Shown: positions 6,646 through 14,009, counted from the stretch's first letter. The stretch: 15,422 nucleotides of DNA from G020351775 sp039588335 (GCA_039588335.1 JBDGZZ010000073.1:1-15422); one strand, 5' to 3'. Numbers and translations are program-made. The notes: generated by a model from the sequence alone, not told the origin.

Positions 6646-7649
6646 AGCGACGCGACGAACTCATTGTGGGGTTCACCATCTTGGCCGCTCTCGTGGTCGT
6701 GGTTGCGGGAACCGTTTGGCTCTCGCAGACGCAACTAGGTGGTGGCGGATTCTTCCAGTCCGCGCGGTTTCGCACGGTAGGTGGCCTGGGCGCAGGGAAC
6801 CCGGTCGTCCTGCGTGGTGTGCGCGTGGGACGGGTGCGAGAGATCCGGATCACTGAGAGTGAATGGGTGGAAACCGACCTCCAGATCTACGAAGGCGCTC
6901 TACTGCCGGAACGGCCGGGTGTCATCGCTGCATCTGCTTCCCTGTTCGGGGAGTGGCAGGCCCAAATAATCGATCTCGATGACCCGCCAGACGACCCGAT
7001 CGTTCGAGGGGAACTCATGGCTGCCCAGGAGGATGGAGGCGACGTGTGGCCCGGCGCCACTCTCCCCGACATCGGTCAGCTCACGGCGCAAGGCGCCCGC
7101 ATCGCATCGGACATAGCAACGGTCTCTTCGCGGATTCAGACCGCCTTTGACTCCCAAACCGTGCAAGACATGCAGCGGTCCATCCGTGACTTCGGCCAGA
7201 TGGCGGACACACTGACCCGCTTCACGGAGCAACAGACAACCGTATTCGGTGAGGTGAGTGGCAACATCAAGGAGGGCTCAAGCGTCATCACCGCGGCCGC
7301 ACTCAGCCTCGAGCGGGCGATGGCCAGATTGGATTCGGCCACCTCCGATGGCGAATTGGATTCGATCGTTGGCAGCGTCCAGACTGCAACCGAGGAGATG
7401 CGCAACGCAATCGGGAGTTTCATGACCCTGATGCAATTGGCAGAAGAGAATCAATCGAGCTTCGTCAGCCTGCTAGTTGGCGCAGATTCACTAATGACCC
7501 GGATGCAGAACATGACGGGAACGCTGGGGTTGTTGGTGGGTGATTCCGCTCTGTACAACGAGACGACCGGCGCGGTAACCGAACTACGCCTGTTGATAGC
7601 GGACATCAAGGCAAACCCGAGGAAGTACTTCAAGTTCTCGGTCTTCTAA
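6642..7649 (+). CDS. mlaD: MlaD-type MCE domain lipid-transport protein
   Basis: A single N-terminal membrane anchor (about 8-27) is followed by one MCE domain (about 40-115), seen in FRTVGGLGAGNPVVLRGVRV and the beta-rich stretch after it. The rest, about 150-300, is rich in Gln, Ser, Met and Thr with long helical potential, like the helical C-terminus of single-MCE proteins that build a hexameric ring or tube. The end, ADIKANPRKYFKFSVF, is a tail common in Gemmatimonadota and Bacteroidota MCE proteins. At 335 residues it is longer than E. coli MlaD (183), so the helical part may extend further into the periplasm. It overlaps mlaF by 4 nt, and its stop codon abuts the GTG of the Nudix gene. 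Confidence 0.95.
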   Translation: MKRRDELIVGFTILAALVVVVAGTVWLSQTQLGGGGFFQSARFRTVGGLGAGNPVVLRGVRVGRVREIRITESEWVETDLQIYEGALLPERPGVIAASASLFGEWQAQIIDLDDPPDDPIVRGELMAAQEDGGDVWPGATLPDIGQLTAQGARIASDIATVSSRIQTAFDSQTVQDMQRSIRDFGQMADTLTRFTEQQTTVFGEVSGNIKEGSSVITAAALSLERAMARLDSATSDGELDSIVGSVQTATEEMRNAIGSFMTLMQLAEENQSSFVSLLVGADSLMTRMQNMTGTLGLLVGDSALYNETTGAVTELRLLIADIKANPRKYFKFSVF

Positions 7650-8111
7650 GTGGGGCGTCGTAATAGAGCCAAGCGAGAGACCAGTGCAGGCGGGGTGATT
7701 TTCAGATGTGCTCCGGAAGGCCCCAAGTTTCTCCTGATCAAGGACGGTTACAAGAACTGGGGATTCCCCAAGGGGCACCTCACCGAGGGTGAAGCCCCGG
7801 AAGATGCGGCCAGGCGGGAAGTAATCGAGGAAACCTCGCTCGACGACCTCATCCTACATGAACCACTCGGCGTAATCGACTGGTATTTCCGGTTCCGCGG
7901 CCAGTTGATTCACAAGTACTGCCACTTCTTTCTGTTCGAATCTCCCACGGGCTCACCCGTGCCACAAGCCGAAGAAGGCATCTCGGCCTGCTCCTGGTAC
8001 TCCTTCCCGGATGCTGTGGAGACCATCTCGTATGAGAACGCGCGAGGTATTCTGCACCGGGCCGGCGCAGCAGTATCAGACCGCTGTCCCGAGATGACCC
8101 TGGGGCGGTGA
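7650..8111 (+). CDS. Nudix hydrolase
   Basis: The 153-residue protein has a Nudix box at residues 42-64: Gly42, Glu48, then REVIEE (56-61) with the metal-binding glutamates. The last glycine of the consensus is replaced by Ser63 (EETSL). The lead-in TSAGGVIF (11-18) and NWGFPKGHL (36-44) are typical of the Ap4A/diphosphoinositol type, which splits nucleoside diphosphates linked to another group; the substrate cannot be named from sequence. The protein is probably cytoplasmic. The GTG start directly follows the mlaD stop, with no separate ribosome binding site, and the stop overlaps the next gene by 4 nt, so it belongs to the lipid-transport operon. An internal GTG at Val16 is unlikely as start because it would remove part of the first strand. 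Confidence 0.92.
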   Translation: MGRRNRAKRETSAGGVIFRCAPEGPKFLLIKDGYKNWGFPKGHLTEGEAPEDAARREVIEETSLDDLILHEPLGVIDWYFRFRGQLIHKYCHFFLFESPTGSPVPQAEEGISACSWYSFPDAVETISYENARGILHRAGAAVSDRCPEMTLGR

Positions 8112-8890
8112 AGAGCAGCGCCGCCGTCGTTCCCGTGATGCACCGCGATGAGAAGGTGCGTACGGCGATACGACGGGGCCTAGCCAAATCACGGACGCGG
8201 GTGATGGTGTGCCGCAACGCGGAGCACCTGAGTGCCGTCCTGCAGCGCGAGCTGGTGGATGCAGTAGTCCTCGACGTGCGCAAGTTCGGCACGGAGGCGG
8301 CCACTTCCCTGGTGAGCTCATACCCTCGCATTCCGCTGTTCGCCATGAGCGCGTTTAGGCCCGACGACGGACCGCTAATCGGCAGATGTATCGGAACCGG
8401 ATTCCGGGGCATTCTGGTCCAAGGTGTAGACGACTCCGCCGCTGGAGAGTTGATCGCCGCCCGGTCCGCTTCCCGAACTCGGCTAGATGATCTGGGGAAC
8501 GCGCCGCGTCTGCTCCGGCTCACGGAACCGCTGCAACTTCAAGCCTGGCACGAGGTCATTGTCAGGGTTGGGGTGCCTACGCGTACCAGCGATATCGCCC
8601 AACACTTAGCTGTCACGCGCGAACATCTGTCGCGTGAGTTCGCAGCCGGAGGCGCACCCAACCTGAAGCGTGTGATCGACCTGATTCGGACCGTATGGGT
8701 GGCCGACCTATTGCGGAACCCCGGATACGACGTAGCCACGGTCTCCCGTATCCTCCGTTTTTCCTCACCCAGTCACCTGGCCGGTAGCGTCAAGCGGGTG
8801 TCCGGAGTGAAGCCGAGTGAACTGCCCGGACTGGGGCCCAGGGGCGTACTAAGAAGATTCGTCAGGGGGCGGATGAGGTCACGCCTCTAA
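8108..8890 (+). CDS. Regulator with degenerate receiver-like N-terminus and AraC-type DNA-binding domain
   Basis: The C-terminal half (about 140-240) has the two helix-turn-helix units of AraC/XylS regulators: TRTSDIAQHLAVTREHLSRE (158-177) and VATVSRILRFSSPSHLAGSV (209-228), ending in GVKPSELP. The N-terminal 120 residues resemble a response-regulator receiver: AVVPVM, later DAVVLDVR with Asp56 at the phosphorylation position, and PLFAMSA. The paired acidic residues after strand 1 and the conserved lysine are not evident, so it may not be phosphorylated. It overlaps the Nudix gene by 4 nt (GTGA) and closes the operon. Translation could start instead at Met11 (8138). A role in controlling the lipid-transport operon is an inference from position only; the ligand or partner is unknown. 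Confidence 0.82.
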   Translation: MKSSAAVVPVMHRDEKVRTAIRRGLAKSRTRVMVCRNAEHLSAVLQRELVDAVVLDVRKFGTEAATSLVSSYPRIPLFAMSAFRPDDGPLIGRCIGTGFRGILVQGVDDSAAGELIAARSASRTRLDDLGNAPRLLRLTEPLQLQAWHEVIVRVGVPTRTSDIAQHLAVTREHLSREFAAGGAPNLKRVIDLIRTVWVADLLRNPGYDVATVSRILRFSSPSHLAGSVKRVSGVKPSELPGLGPRGVLRRFVRGRMRSRL

Positions 8891-8900
8891 GGGCGGCGGG

Positions 8901-8912
8901 CAGCTATAGCTG
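8901..8912. repeat. 12-bp perfect palindrome CAGCTATAGCTG
   Basis: A perfect palindrome lies 10 nt after the stop of the AraC-type regulator and 24 nt before the CRP/FNR-like site of atpA. It has no separate loop, so it is more likely a protein-binding site or chance than a terminator. Confidence 0.35.
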
Positions 8913-8935
8913 GGGGCTGGGCACAGGTGAGGGGT

Positions 8936-8951
8936 TGTGATAGGTTTCACA
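8936..8951 (+). promoter_or_regulatory. CRP/FNR-type palindromic operator in front of atpA
   Basis: TGTGATAGGTTTCACA matches the CRP half-sites TGTGA-N6-TCACA at all ten conserved positions. It lies about 60 nt before the atpA start in the only intergenic space before the F1 genes. A T-rich stretch follows (8965-8971). A possible -10 box TCTAAA (8986-8991) would put the site near -54, which is not a canonical activator position, so the promoter itself is uncertain. Confidence 0.6.
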
Positions 8952-9010
8952 CTCTTTTGTGGACTTTTTTTGGCCTTAGGGCTGATCTAAAGGAATAGCG
9001 AAGACGTTAT

Positions 9011-10546
9011 ATGGCTACTGACTCCATTCTTCGGCCGGGAGAGCTGAAGGACGTTCTCCTGAAAGAAATCGAGGCCGCGGACCTCCAACCGTTGGACACA
9101 CAGGAGATCGGGACGGTTCTAGAAGTAAAGGACGGAATCGCTCGGGTCTATGGTCTCGGTTCGGCGATGTCCGGCGAGATGCTCGAGTTTCGCTCTTCCG
9201 AGACTGGTGAGACAGTTACTGGCCTAGCTCTCAACTTGGAGGAAGACAACCTGGGAGCTGTGATCCTGGGTGACTTCCTACACCTGCGGGAAGGCGATGA
9301 AGTCAGGCGAACCGCCCGTGTGTTGGAGGTGCCAGTCGGCAGCGGTCTGGTAGGTCGGGTGGTAGATCCCCTCGGTAACCCGGTCGATGGCCTCGGGCCA
9401 ATCACCGCTGAGGCGCATCGCAAGGTTGAGTCCAAGGCCCCCGGTATCGTAGAGCGGCAACCCGTAAAGGAACCGCTACAGACAGGCATCAAGGCGATCG
9501 ATTCGATGATCCCAATCGGTAGAGGGCAGCGCGAGCTGATCATCGGCGACCGCGGCACGGGCAAGACGGCCATTGCCGTTGATACGATCATCAATCAGAA
9601 GGGTCAGGACGTCACCTGCGTCTACATCGCCATAGGGCAGAAGCTGTCCACGGTGGTGTCGGTGGTCGAGCGGTTAAAGGAATGTGGAGCGATGGATTAC
9701 ACCGTCGTGGTCGTGGCGAGTGCCTCCGATCCGGCGCCGATGCAGTTCATTGCGCCGTATTCTGGCGCGGCAATGGCCGAGTACATCATGTTCGAGAAGA
9801 ACGGGGCGACGCTTTGCGTGTACGACGACCTCTCGAAGCACGCTCAGGCCTACCGCCAGATGTCGCTCACGTTGCGCCGTCCGCCCGGCCGCGAGGCGTA
9901 TCCCGGCGACGTGTTCTACCTTCATTCCCGTCTGCTCGAGCGGGCGGCCAAGATGGCGGACGCAGAAGGTGGTGGATCGCTCACCGCGCTACCCGTGATC
10001 GAGACCCAGGCGGGTGACGTTTCGGCCTACATCCCAACCAACGTCATCTCGATCACGGACGGCCAGATCTTCCTCGAGACGGACCTGTTTTATTCCAATG
10101 TTCGTCCGGCAATCAACCCGGGAATCTCGGTGTCACGGGTTGGTGGTAACGCGCAGATCAAGGCCATGAAGCAGGTTGCTGGCCGACTGCGTCTCGATTA
10201 CGCGCAGTACCGTGAACTCGAGGCGTTTGCCCAGTTTGGATCGGATCTAGACGATGCTACACAAAGGCAGTTGGCCCGAGGGTCGCGCATCGTGGAGGTG
10301 CTCAAACAGCCGCAGTACGCTCCCATGGCCGTTGAGCACCAAATCGCGATCATCTTTGCGGTTACCAACGGTCATCTCGACGATATAGGAGTCGACCGGA
10401 TCCGCCAGTGGGAGGTGGACTTTCACGAGTTCCTGTCTGCCAAACACTCGGAGTTGATGTCACATATCCGGACCAAGAAGAAACTCGACGACGACCTGAC
10501 GGAACGGCTCCGCGAAGCAATAGAAGAGTTCAAGGCCATCGCGTAG
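9011..10546 (+). CDS. atpA: F1Fo ATP synthase subunit alpha
   Basis: The 511-residue protein is full length. It shows the N-terminal beta-barrel (about 30-100), Walker A GDRGTGKT (179-186, Lys185), YDDLSKHAQAYRQMSL (271-286), RRPPGREAYPGD (289-300) and the arginine-finger motif ISVSRVGG with Arg376. Alpha subunits bind non-catalytic nucleotide and complete the catalytic sites on beta in the cytoplasmic F1 head. The usual Gln in GDRQTGKT is Gly182 here, an uncommon change. The loop between SLTLRRP and ETQAGD is about ten residues shorter than in E. coli. The genes normally upstream (Fo a, c, b and delta) are absent; instead a regulator precedes it after 120 nt. The start has only a distant purine tract (AAAGGA, about 8989-8994). 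Confidence 0.98.
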   Translation: MATDSILRPGELKDVLLKEIEAADLQPLDTQEIGTVLEVKDGIARVYGLGSAMSGEMLEFRSSETGETVTGLALNLEEDNLGAVILGDFLHLREGDEVRRTARVLEVPVGSGLVGRVVDPLGNPVDGLGPITAEAHRKVESKAPGIVERQPVKEPLQTGIKAIDSMIPIGRGQRELIIGDRGTGKTAIAVDTIINQKGQDVTCVYIAIGQKLSTVVSVVERLKECGAMDYTVVVVASASDPAPMQFIAPYSGAAMAEYIMFEKNGATLCVYDDLSKHAQAYRQMSLTLRRPPGREAYPGDVFYLHSRLLERAAKMADAEGGGSLTALPVIETQAGDVSAYIPTNVISITDGQIFLETDLFYSNVRPAINPGISVSRVGGNAQIKAMKQVAGRLRLDYAQYRELEAFAQFGSDLDDATQRQLARGSRIVEVLKQPQYAPMAVEHQIAIIFAVTNGHLDDIGVDRIRQWEVDFHEFLSAKHSELMSHIRTKKKLDDDLTERLREAIEEFKAIA

Positions 10547-10556
10547 GCCCTGATAA

Positions 10557-11432
10557 ATGGCAAAACCAAGAGAACTACGCCGACGCATCAAGTCGGTCGA
10601 AAACACGCGCCAAATTACCAAGACGATGGAGATGGTTGCCACGTCGCGATTGAAGCGGGCGAAAGACCGCGTCGCGGCAGCGCGCCCATTTGCCGCTGCG
10701 CTCACCGAGGTCATCGGGAACCTCTATTCTCCCGAGCTCACCGAGCGGTTTCCCCTGCTACGCCAGCCCAAGGGCGAGCCCAAACGCGTGGCGCTGATCC
10801 TCATCACGAGCAACCGGGGGTTGTGTGGTGCGTTCAACGGGAACCTGATCCGTATGGCCCGGGAACAGCTACTCGACTATAGCGAGCGCGGTGTGGAGGT
10901 GGAGTTTCACGGAATCGGCCGCAAGGGAATAGGCTACTTCAAGTATGTGGGACGTGAGTTCGCCGTGGCACGGGAGGACATAGGCGATCGCCCGAAGGTA
11001 CACCACGCCGCAGAGGTGATGGAGCCGCTCATGGAGCGGTTCGAACGTGGCGAGTTGGACGCGGTGGAAGTCATCTTCGCCAAGTTCAACAGCGCGATAT
11101 CGACGCCGGCGACATTGCTACCGATACTCCCCGTGACTCAACCGGAAGCAGGAGGTACGGGTGGAACGGCGTCCAACTTCATCCTGCGCCCTTCGGCTGA
11201 TGAAATCGTTGGAGCGATTCTCCCGCTGTACGTGCGCAATTCCATGTATCGGGCGCTGGCGGAGACAGCCGCATCAGAGCACGGTGCGCGGCGCACGGCA
11301 ATGAAGAGCGCAACCGACAACGCCGGCGAGATGCTAGACACGCTCCGCCGGACTTACAACAGGGCACGGCAAGGAACGATCACGCAGGAATTGGCGGAGA
11401 TCGTTGGTGGCGCCGAGGCACTAAAAGGGTAG
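10557..11432 (+). CDS. atpG: F1Fo ATP synthase subunit gamma
   Basis: The central rotor shaft of F1. The N-terminal helix has the hallmark RIKSVENTRQITKTMEMVAT (11-30), and the middle Rossmann-like domain includes LITSNRGLCGAFN. The C-terminal helix is recognisable from NSMYRALAETAASEHGARRTAMKSATDNAGEM, ending in ITQELAEIVGGAEAL. Its 291 residues match the family. Between about 196 and 206 there is a Gly-rich stretch (EAGGTGGTAS). It lies 10 nt after atpA and 17 nt before atpD, in the standard A-G-D order. The gene is intact. Confidence 0.98.
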   Translation: MAKPRELRRRIKSVENTRQITKTMEMVATSRLKRAKDRVAAARPFAAALTEVIGNLYSPELTERFPLLRQPKGEPKRVALILITSNRGLCGAFNGNLIRMAREQLLDYSERGVEVEFHGIGRKGIGYFKYVGREFAVAREDIGDRPKVHHAAEVMEPLMERFERGELDAVEVIFAKFNSAISTPATLLPILPVTQPEAGGTGGTASNFILRPSADEIVGAILPLYVRNSMYRALAETAASEHGARRTAMKSATDNAGEMLDTLRRTYNRARQGTITQELAEIVGGAEALKG

Positions 11433-11449
11433 AGCACTAGAGGCTTTTC

Positions 11450-12868
11450 ATGGCAGAGAATATTGGCAAGATCGTACAAGTCATCGGACCAGTCGTGGAC
11501 GTGGAGTTCGAACCGGATCGTCTACCGGAGCTACTCACTGCTCTGGAGATGAAGACCGAGGGCAACGGGGGCCCACCGGTTCGCGTGATAGTCGAGGTTC
11601 AGCAGCACATCGGCCGCAACCAGGTGCGCGCTGTTGCGATGAGCAGCACCGACGGCCTAGTTCGAGGGATGCCCGCGTTAGACACCGGCACCTCCATAAC
11701 GGTGCCGGTTGGCAATGCCGTCCTCGGGCGAATCATCAACGTGCTGGGCGAGCCTGTGGACAATGGTCCACCTATCCCGGACGACGTGGAACGGTGGCCG
11801 ATTCATCGTGAGGTCCCGACCTTCGTTGAACTCGAGCCCAAGACAGAGGTTTTCGAGACCGGGATCAAGGTGATTGATCTGATCGCGCCGTTCGTAAAGG
11901 GTGGCAAGATCGGACTGTTCGGTGGCGCCGGGGTGGGCAAGACGGTCATCATAATGGAGCTCATCAACAACGTGGCCAAGGGTCACGGTGGCCGGTCGGT
12001 CTTCTGTGGAGTGGGCGAGAGGACTCGGGAAGGGAACGACCTCTACCTCGAGATGAAAGAGAGCGGAGTGATCGATTCGGCTGCGCTCATCTACGGTCAG
12101 ATGAACGAGCCCCCCGGCGCCCGGTTGCGGGTCGGATTGGCAGGACTGACCGTGGCGGAGTATTTCCGCGATCGTGAAGGTCAAGACGTGCTCGTCTTCA
12201 TCGACAACATTTTCCGGTTCACCCAGGCGGGCTCCGAAGTGTCGGCGCTGCTGGGCCGGATGCCCAGCGCCGTCGGTTACCAGCCCACACTGGCAACGGA
12301 AATGGGAGACCTGCAGGAGCGGATTACGTCGACCAGAAAGGGCTCGATTACGTCGGTACAGGCCATCTACGTGCCTGCCGATGACCTGACCGACCCTGCT
12401 CCGGCTGCGGCGTTCAGCCATCTCGATGCGACGGTGGTCTTGTCCCGCGCGCTAACCGAAATCGGCATCTATCCGGCAGTGGACCCGCTGGATTCGGCCA
12501 GCCGAATACTCGATGCCCAGTATCTGGGAGACCGGCACTATGCCGCGACGGTCGAGACGCAGCGTATACTGCAGCGTTACAAGGACTTGCAGGATATCAT
12601 CGCCATCTTGGGCATGGATGAGCTGTCCGAGGAGGACAAGCTGATAGTGGCACGAGCGCGGCGGGTTCAGAAGCTCCTGTCACAGCCCTTTACGGTGGCG
12701 GAAGAGTTCACAGGCACGCCGGGCCGGTATGTGAAACTCGAAGACACGATCGAGGCTTTTGAGCGGGTCGTGGTTGGTGAGTTCGACCACCTACCGGAAC
12801 AAGCGTTCTATATGGTGGGCGGAATCGAAGAGGTCATTGAGAATGCCAAGAAGCTGGATGAGGAGTGA
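11450..12868 (+). CDS. atpD: F1Fo ATP synthase subunit beta (catalytic)
   Basis: The 472-residue catalytic subunit is complete. It has Walker A GGAGVGKT (158-165, Lys164), the catalytic glutamate Glu190 in GVGERTREGNDLY, the Walker B region VLVFIDNIFRFTQAG, and DELSEEDKLIVARARRVQ (the DELSEED lever that touches gamma). The C-terminus has the family's PFTVAEEFTGTPGRYV and LPEQAFYMVGGIEE. It makes ATP in the cytoplasmic F1 head. A Cys replaces the usual Ala just before GVGER, which is a minor change. AGAGG lies a few bases before the ATG. Its stop overlaps the start of atpC by one base (TGATG), so the two are probably translationally coupled. Confidence 0.99.
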   Translation: MAENIGKIVQVIGPVVDVEFEPDRLPELLTALEMKTEGNGGPPVRVIVEVQQHIGRNQVRAVAMSSTDGLVRGMPALDTGTSITVPVGNAVLGRIINVLGEPVDNGPPIPDDVERWPIHREVPTFVELEPKTEVFETGIKVIDLIAPFVKGGKIGLFGGAGVGKTVIIMELINNVAKGHGGRSVFCGVGERTREGNDLYLEMKESGVIDSAALIYGQMNEPPGARLRVGLAGLTVAEYFRDREGQDVLVFIDNIFRFTQAGSEVSALLGRMPSAVGYQPTLATEMGDLQERITSTRKGSITSVQAIYVPADDLTDPAPAAAFSHLDATVVLSRALTEIGIYPAVDPLDSASRILDAQYLGDRHYAATVETQRILQRYKDLQDIIAILGMDELSEEDKLIVARARRVQKLLSQPFTVAEEFTGTPGRYVKLEDTIEAFERVVVGEFDHLPEQAFYMVGGIEEVIENAKKLDEE

Positions 12869-13128
12869 TGCGCGTCACACTCATATCGCCTGAAAGGTCC
12901 ATTTTTGACGGGGAGGCCACAGCTGTGGTGGCTCCCGCCTATGACGGAGAGGTCGGGATTCTTCCCCGTCACGCCCCGTTCATGACTCTGCTGGGCGACG
13001 GTAAGCTGACCGTCCGGCAGGGAGATGTGACCAAGGTATATCACGTAAAGGGTGGGTTTCTGCAGGTGATGAACGACGTAGTCAACGTTGTGGCCGAGCA
13101 TACCGAAGGAGAGGCAAATGTTTCGTAG
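12868..13128 (+). CDS. atpC: F1Fo ATP synthase subunit epsilon, short form (no C-terminal helices)
   Basis: The 86 residues cover only the N-terminal beta-sandwich: VTLISPERSIFDGEA, VVAPAYDGEVGILPRHAPFMTLLGDG, and a last strand ending in DVVNVVAEHTEG. Epsilon is usually 130-140 residues, with a helical hairpin after this point that inhibits ATP hydrolysis and, in some species, binds ATP. Here the frame simply stops; there is no trace of those helices after the stop, because a new gene begins inside the end. Short epsilon subunits are known, for example in green sulfur bacteria. ATG at 12868 is preferred to the GTG one codon earlier because it overlaps the atpD stop; AGGAG lies just before. 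Confidence 0.93.
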   Translation: MRVTLISPERSIFDGEATAVVAPAYDGEVGILPRHAPFMTLLGDGKLTVRQGDVTKVYHVKGGFLQVMNDVVNVVAEHTEGEANVS

Positions 13129-13726
13129 TGCGATAATAGGCGTTGCATTGACAGTTCTGGTCGCCGGTGCGGCGGCCGCCCAGGAAACCGGAACCCCCGT
13201 GTTCTGGGCTCCTTACCGGGCGTTCGGACAGCATGAGCTGGGTGCCTCGATCGCCTTTCCCGATCCGGGCACTGCGTTCGAGGGGTTCTATGGGTTTGGC
13301 AGTGGCAAGCTGGACATTGGTCTGAGGGGTGGGTTCTACGATCCCGGTGAGGGTGCTGCCGACAACCGGACCCGGATACTGGTGGGTGTCCGCGCCCGGC
13401 AGCAGGTGATTACTCACTCTGAGGACTTCCCAATAGACGGGGCGGCCGTTTTGGGTGTCGGTGCCCGGCTGGTGTCGGATGCGTCGGAGCTGCTCATCCC
13501 GGGGGGGATCTCACTGGGGCGGAGGTTCGACTTGAAGGACTCCCAGGTGAGCATCGTTCCCTACGTCCAGCCGACCCTGTTGCTCCATTTCAATGGCGGA
13601 ACGGACGTCCTGTTTGCCTTCGGGTTCGGAGCGGATTTCCGGCTCAGCCGGGCGCTGGACGCCCGGATCAGTATCGGCTTGGGGGACGTAGATGGGGTTG
13701 CGCTGGGCGCTGTCTGGGTGCATTAA
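13118..13726 (+). CDS. Putative secreted/outer-membrane beta-barrel protein, 202 aa
   Basis: The family is not recognised. Residues 1-22 form a clear signal peptide (MFRSAIIGVALTV...AAAA) with likely cleavage before QETG. The mature part alternates polar and hydrophobic residues in many short strands rich in Gly (GFYGFGSGKLDIGLRGGFYD, LGVGARLVSD, FAFGFGADFRLSR), and it ends in ALGAVWVH. This pattern fits a small outer-membrane beta-barrel. The ATG at 13118 follows a strong ribosome binding site, AAGGAGAGG. An earlier in-frame GTG would add ten residues ahead of the signal peptide and is rejected. It overlaps the end of atpC by 11 nt and is probably cotranscribed with the F1 genes. Confidence 0.85.
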   Translation: MFRSAIIGVALTVLVAGAAAAQETGTPVFWAPYRAFGQHELGASIAFPDPGTAFEGFYGFGSGKLDIGLRGGFYDPGEGAADNRTRILVGVRARQQVITHSEDFPIDGAAVLGVGARLVSDASELLIPGGISLGRRFDLKDSQVSIVPYVQPTLLLHFNGGTDVLFAFGFGADFRLSRALDARISIGLGDVDGVALGAVWVH

Positions 13727-13764
13727 AGAGGGGTCAGCGGCCCGGCTTCTTTTGGCTCCAGAAA

Positions 13765-13807
13765 TGTGACCTCCGTCATAGGTCTGGGATCGTTGCTGGG
13801 CTAGACT
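13765..13807 (+). promoter_or_regulatory. CRP/FNR-like operator with class II spacing to a -10 box (first paralogue)
   Basis: TGTGA-N6-TCATA (13765-13780) matches the CRP half-sites at nine of ten positions. A -10-like box TAGACT (13802-13807, four of six) would set the start near 13814 and put the site centre at -41.5, the classic class II activator position. No -35 box is seen, as expected for an activated promoter. The same element recurs before the second paralogue. Confidence 0.5.
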
Positions 13808-13819
13808 GAGGCACCGCCA

Positions 13820-13876
13820 GGCCCTGATTTGGAGGGCCCGAGTCAAGGAGGCGTCAATAGGACTCTGCACCTATTG
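13820..13876 (+). other. Two hairpins in the leader of the first paralogue
   Basis: GGCCCT and AGGGCC (13820-13838) form a perfect 6-bp stem with a 7-nt loop. CAATAGG and CCTATTG (13855-13876) form a perfect 7-bp stem with an 8-nt loop. Between them is AAGGAGG (13845-13851), a full Shine-Dalgarno match with no start codon or ORF at the right distance. The first stem would sit near the 5' end of the predicted transcript. Confidence 0.45.
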
Positions 13877-14009
13877 CCTATCGGGCTCAATTGACCTAAA
13901 ATCTGTGGCGGGAGCGCCATAGGTTCCTTGAGTTCGAGCGGTTTCGCAAGGTAGCGGGCCGCATGGCTTTCGAGAATTGGCGATGACTTCACCATATCAG
14001 GAGTGGAAT

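Noticed and set aside
11678..12421. 247-codon minus-strand frame inside atpD
   Set aside because: Shadow of the highly conserved beta subunit, without a ribosome binding site or recognisable motif.
13088..13117. Upstream GTG start for the barrel protein after atpC
   Set aside because: The AAGGAGAGG site sits inside this extension and the signal peptide begins at 13118, so the later ATG is right.
13963..13986. Seven-codon mini ORF in the leader of the first paralogue
   Set aside because: No ribosome binding site and no run of regulatory codons; nothing supports a leader peptide.
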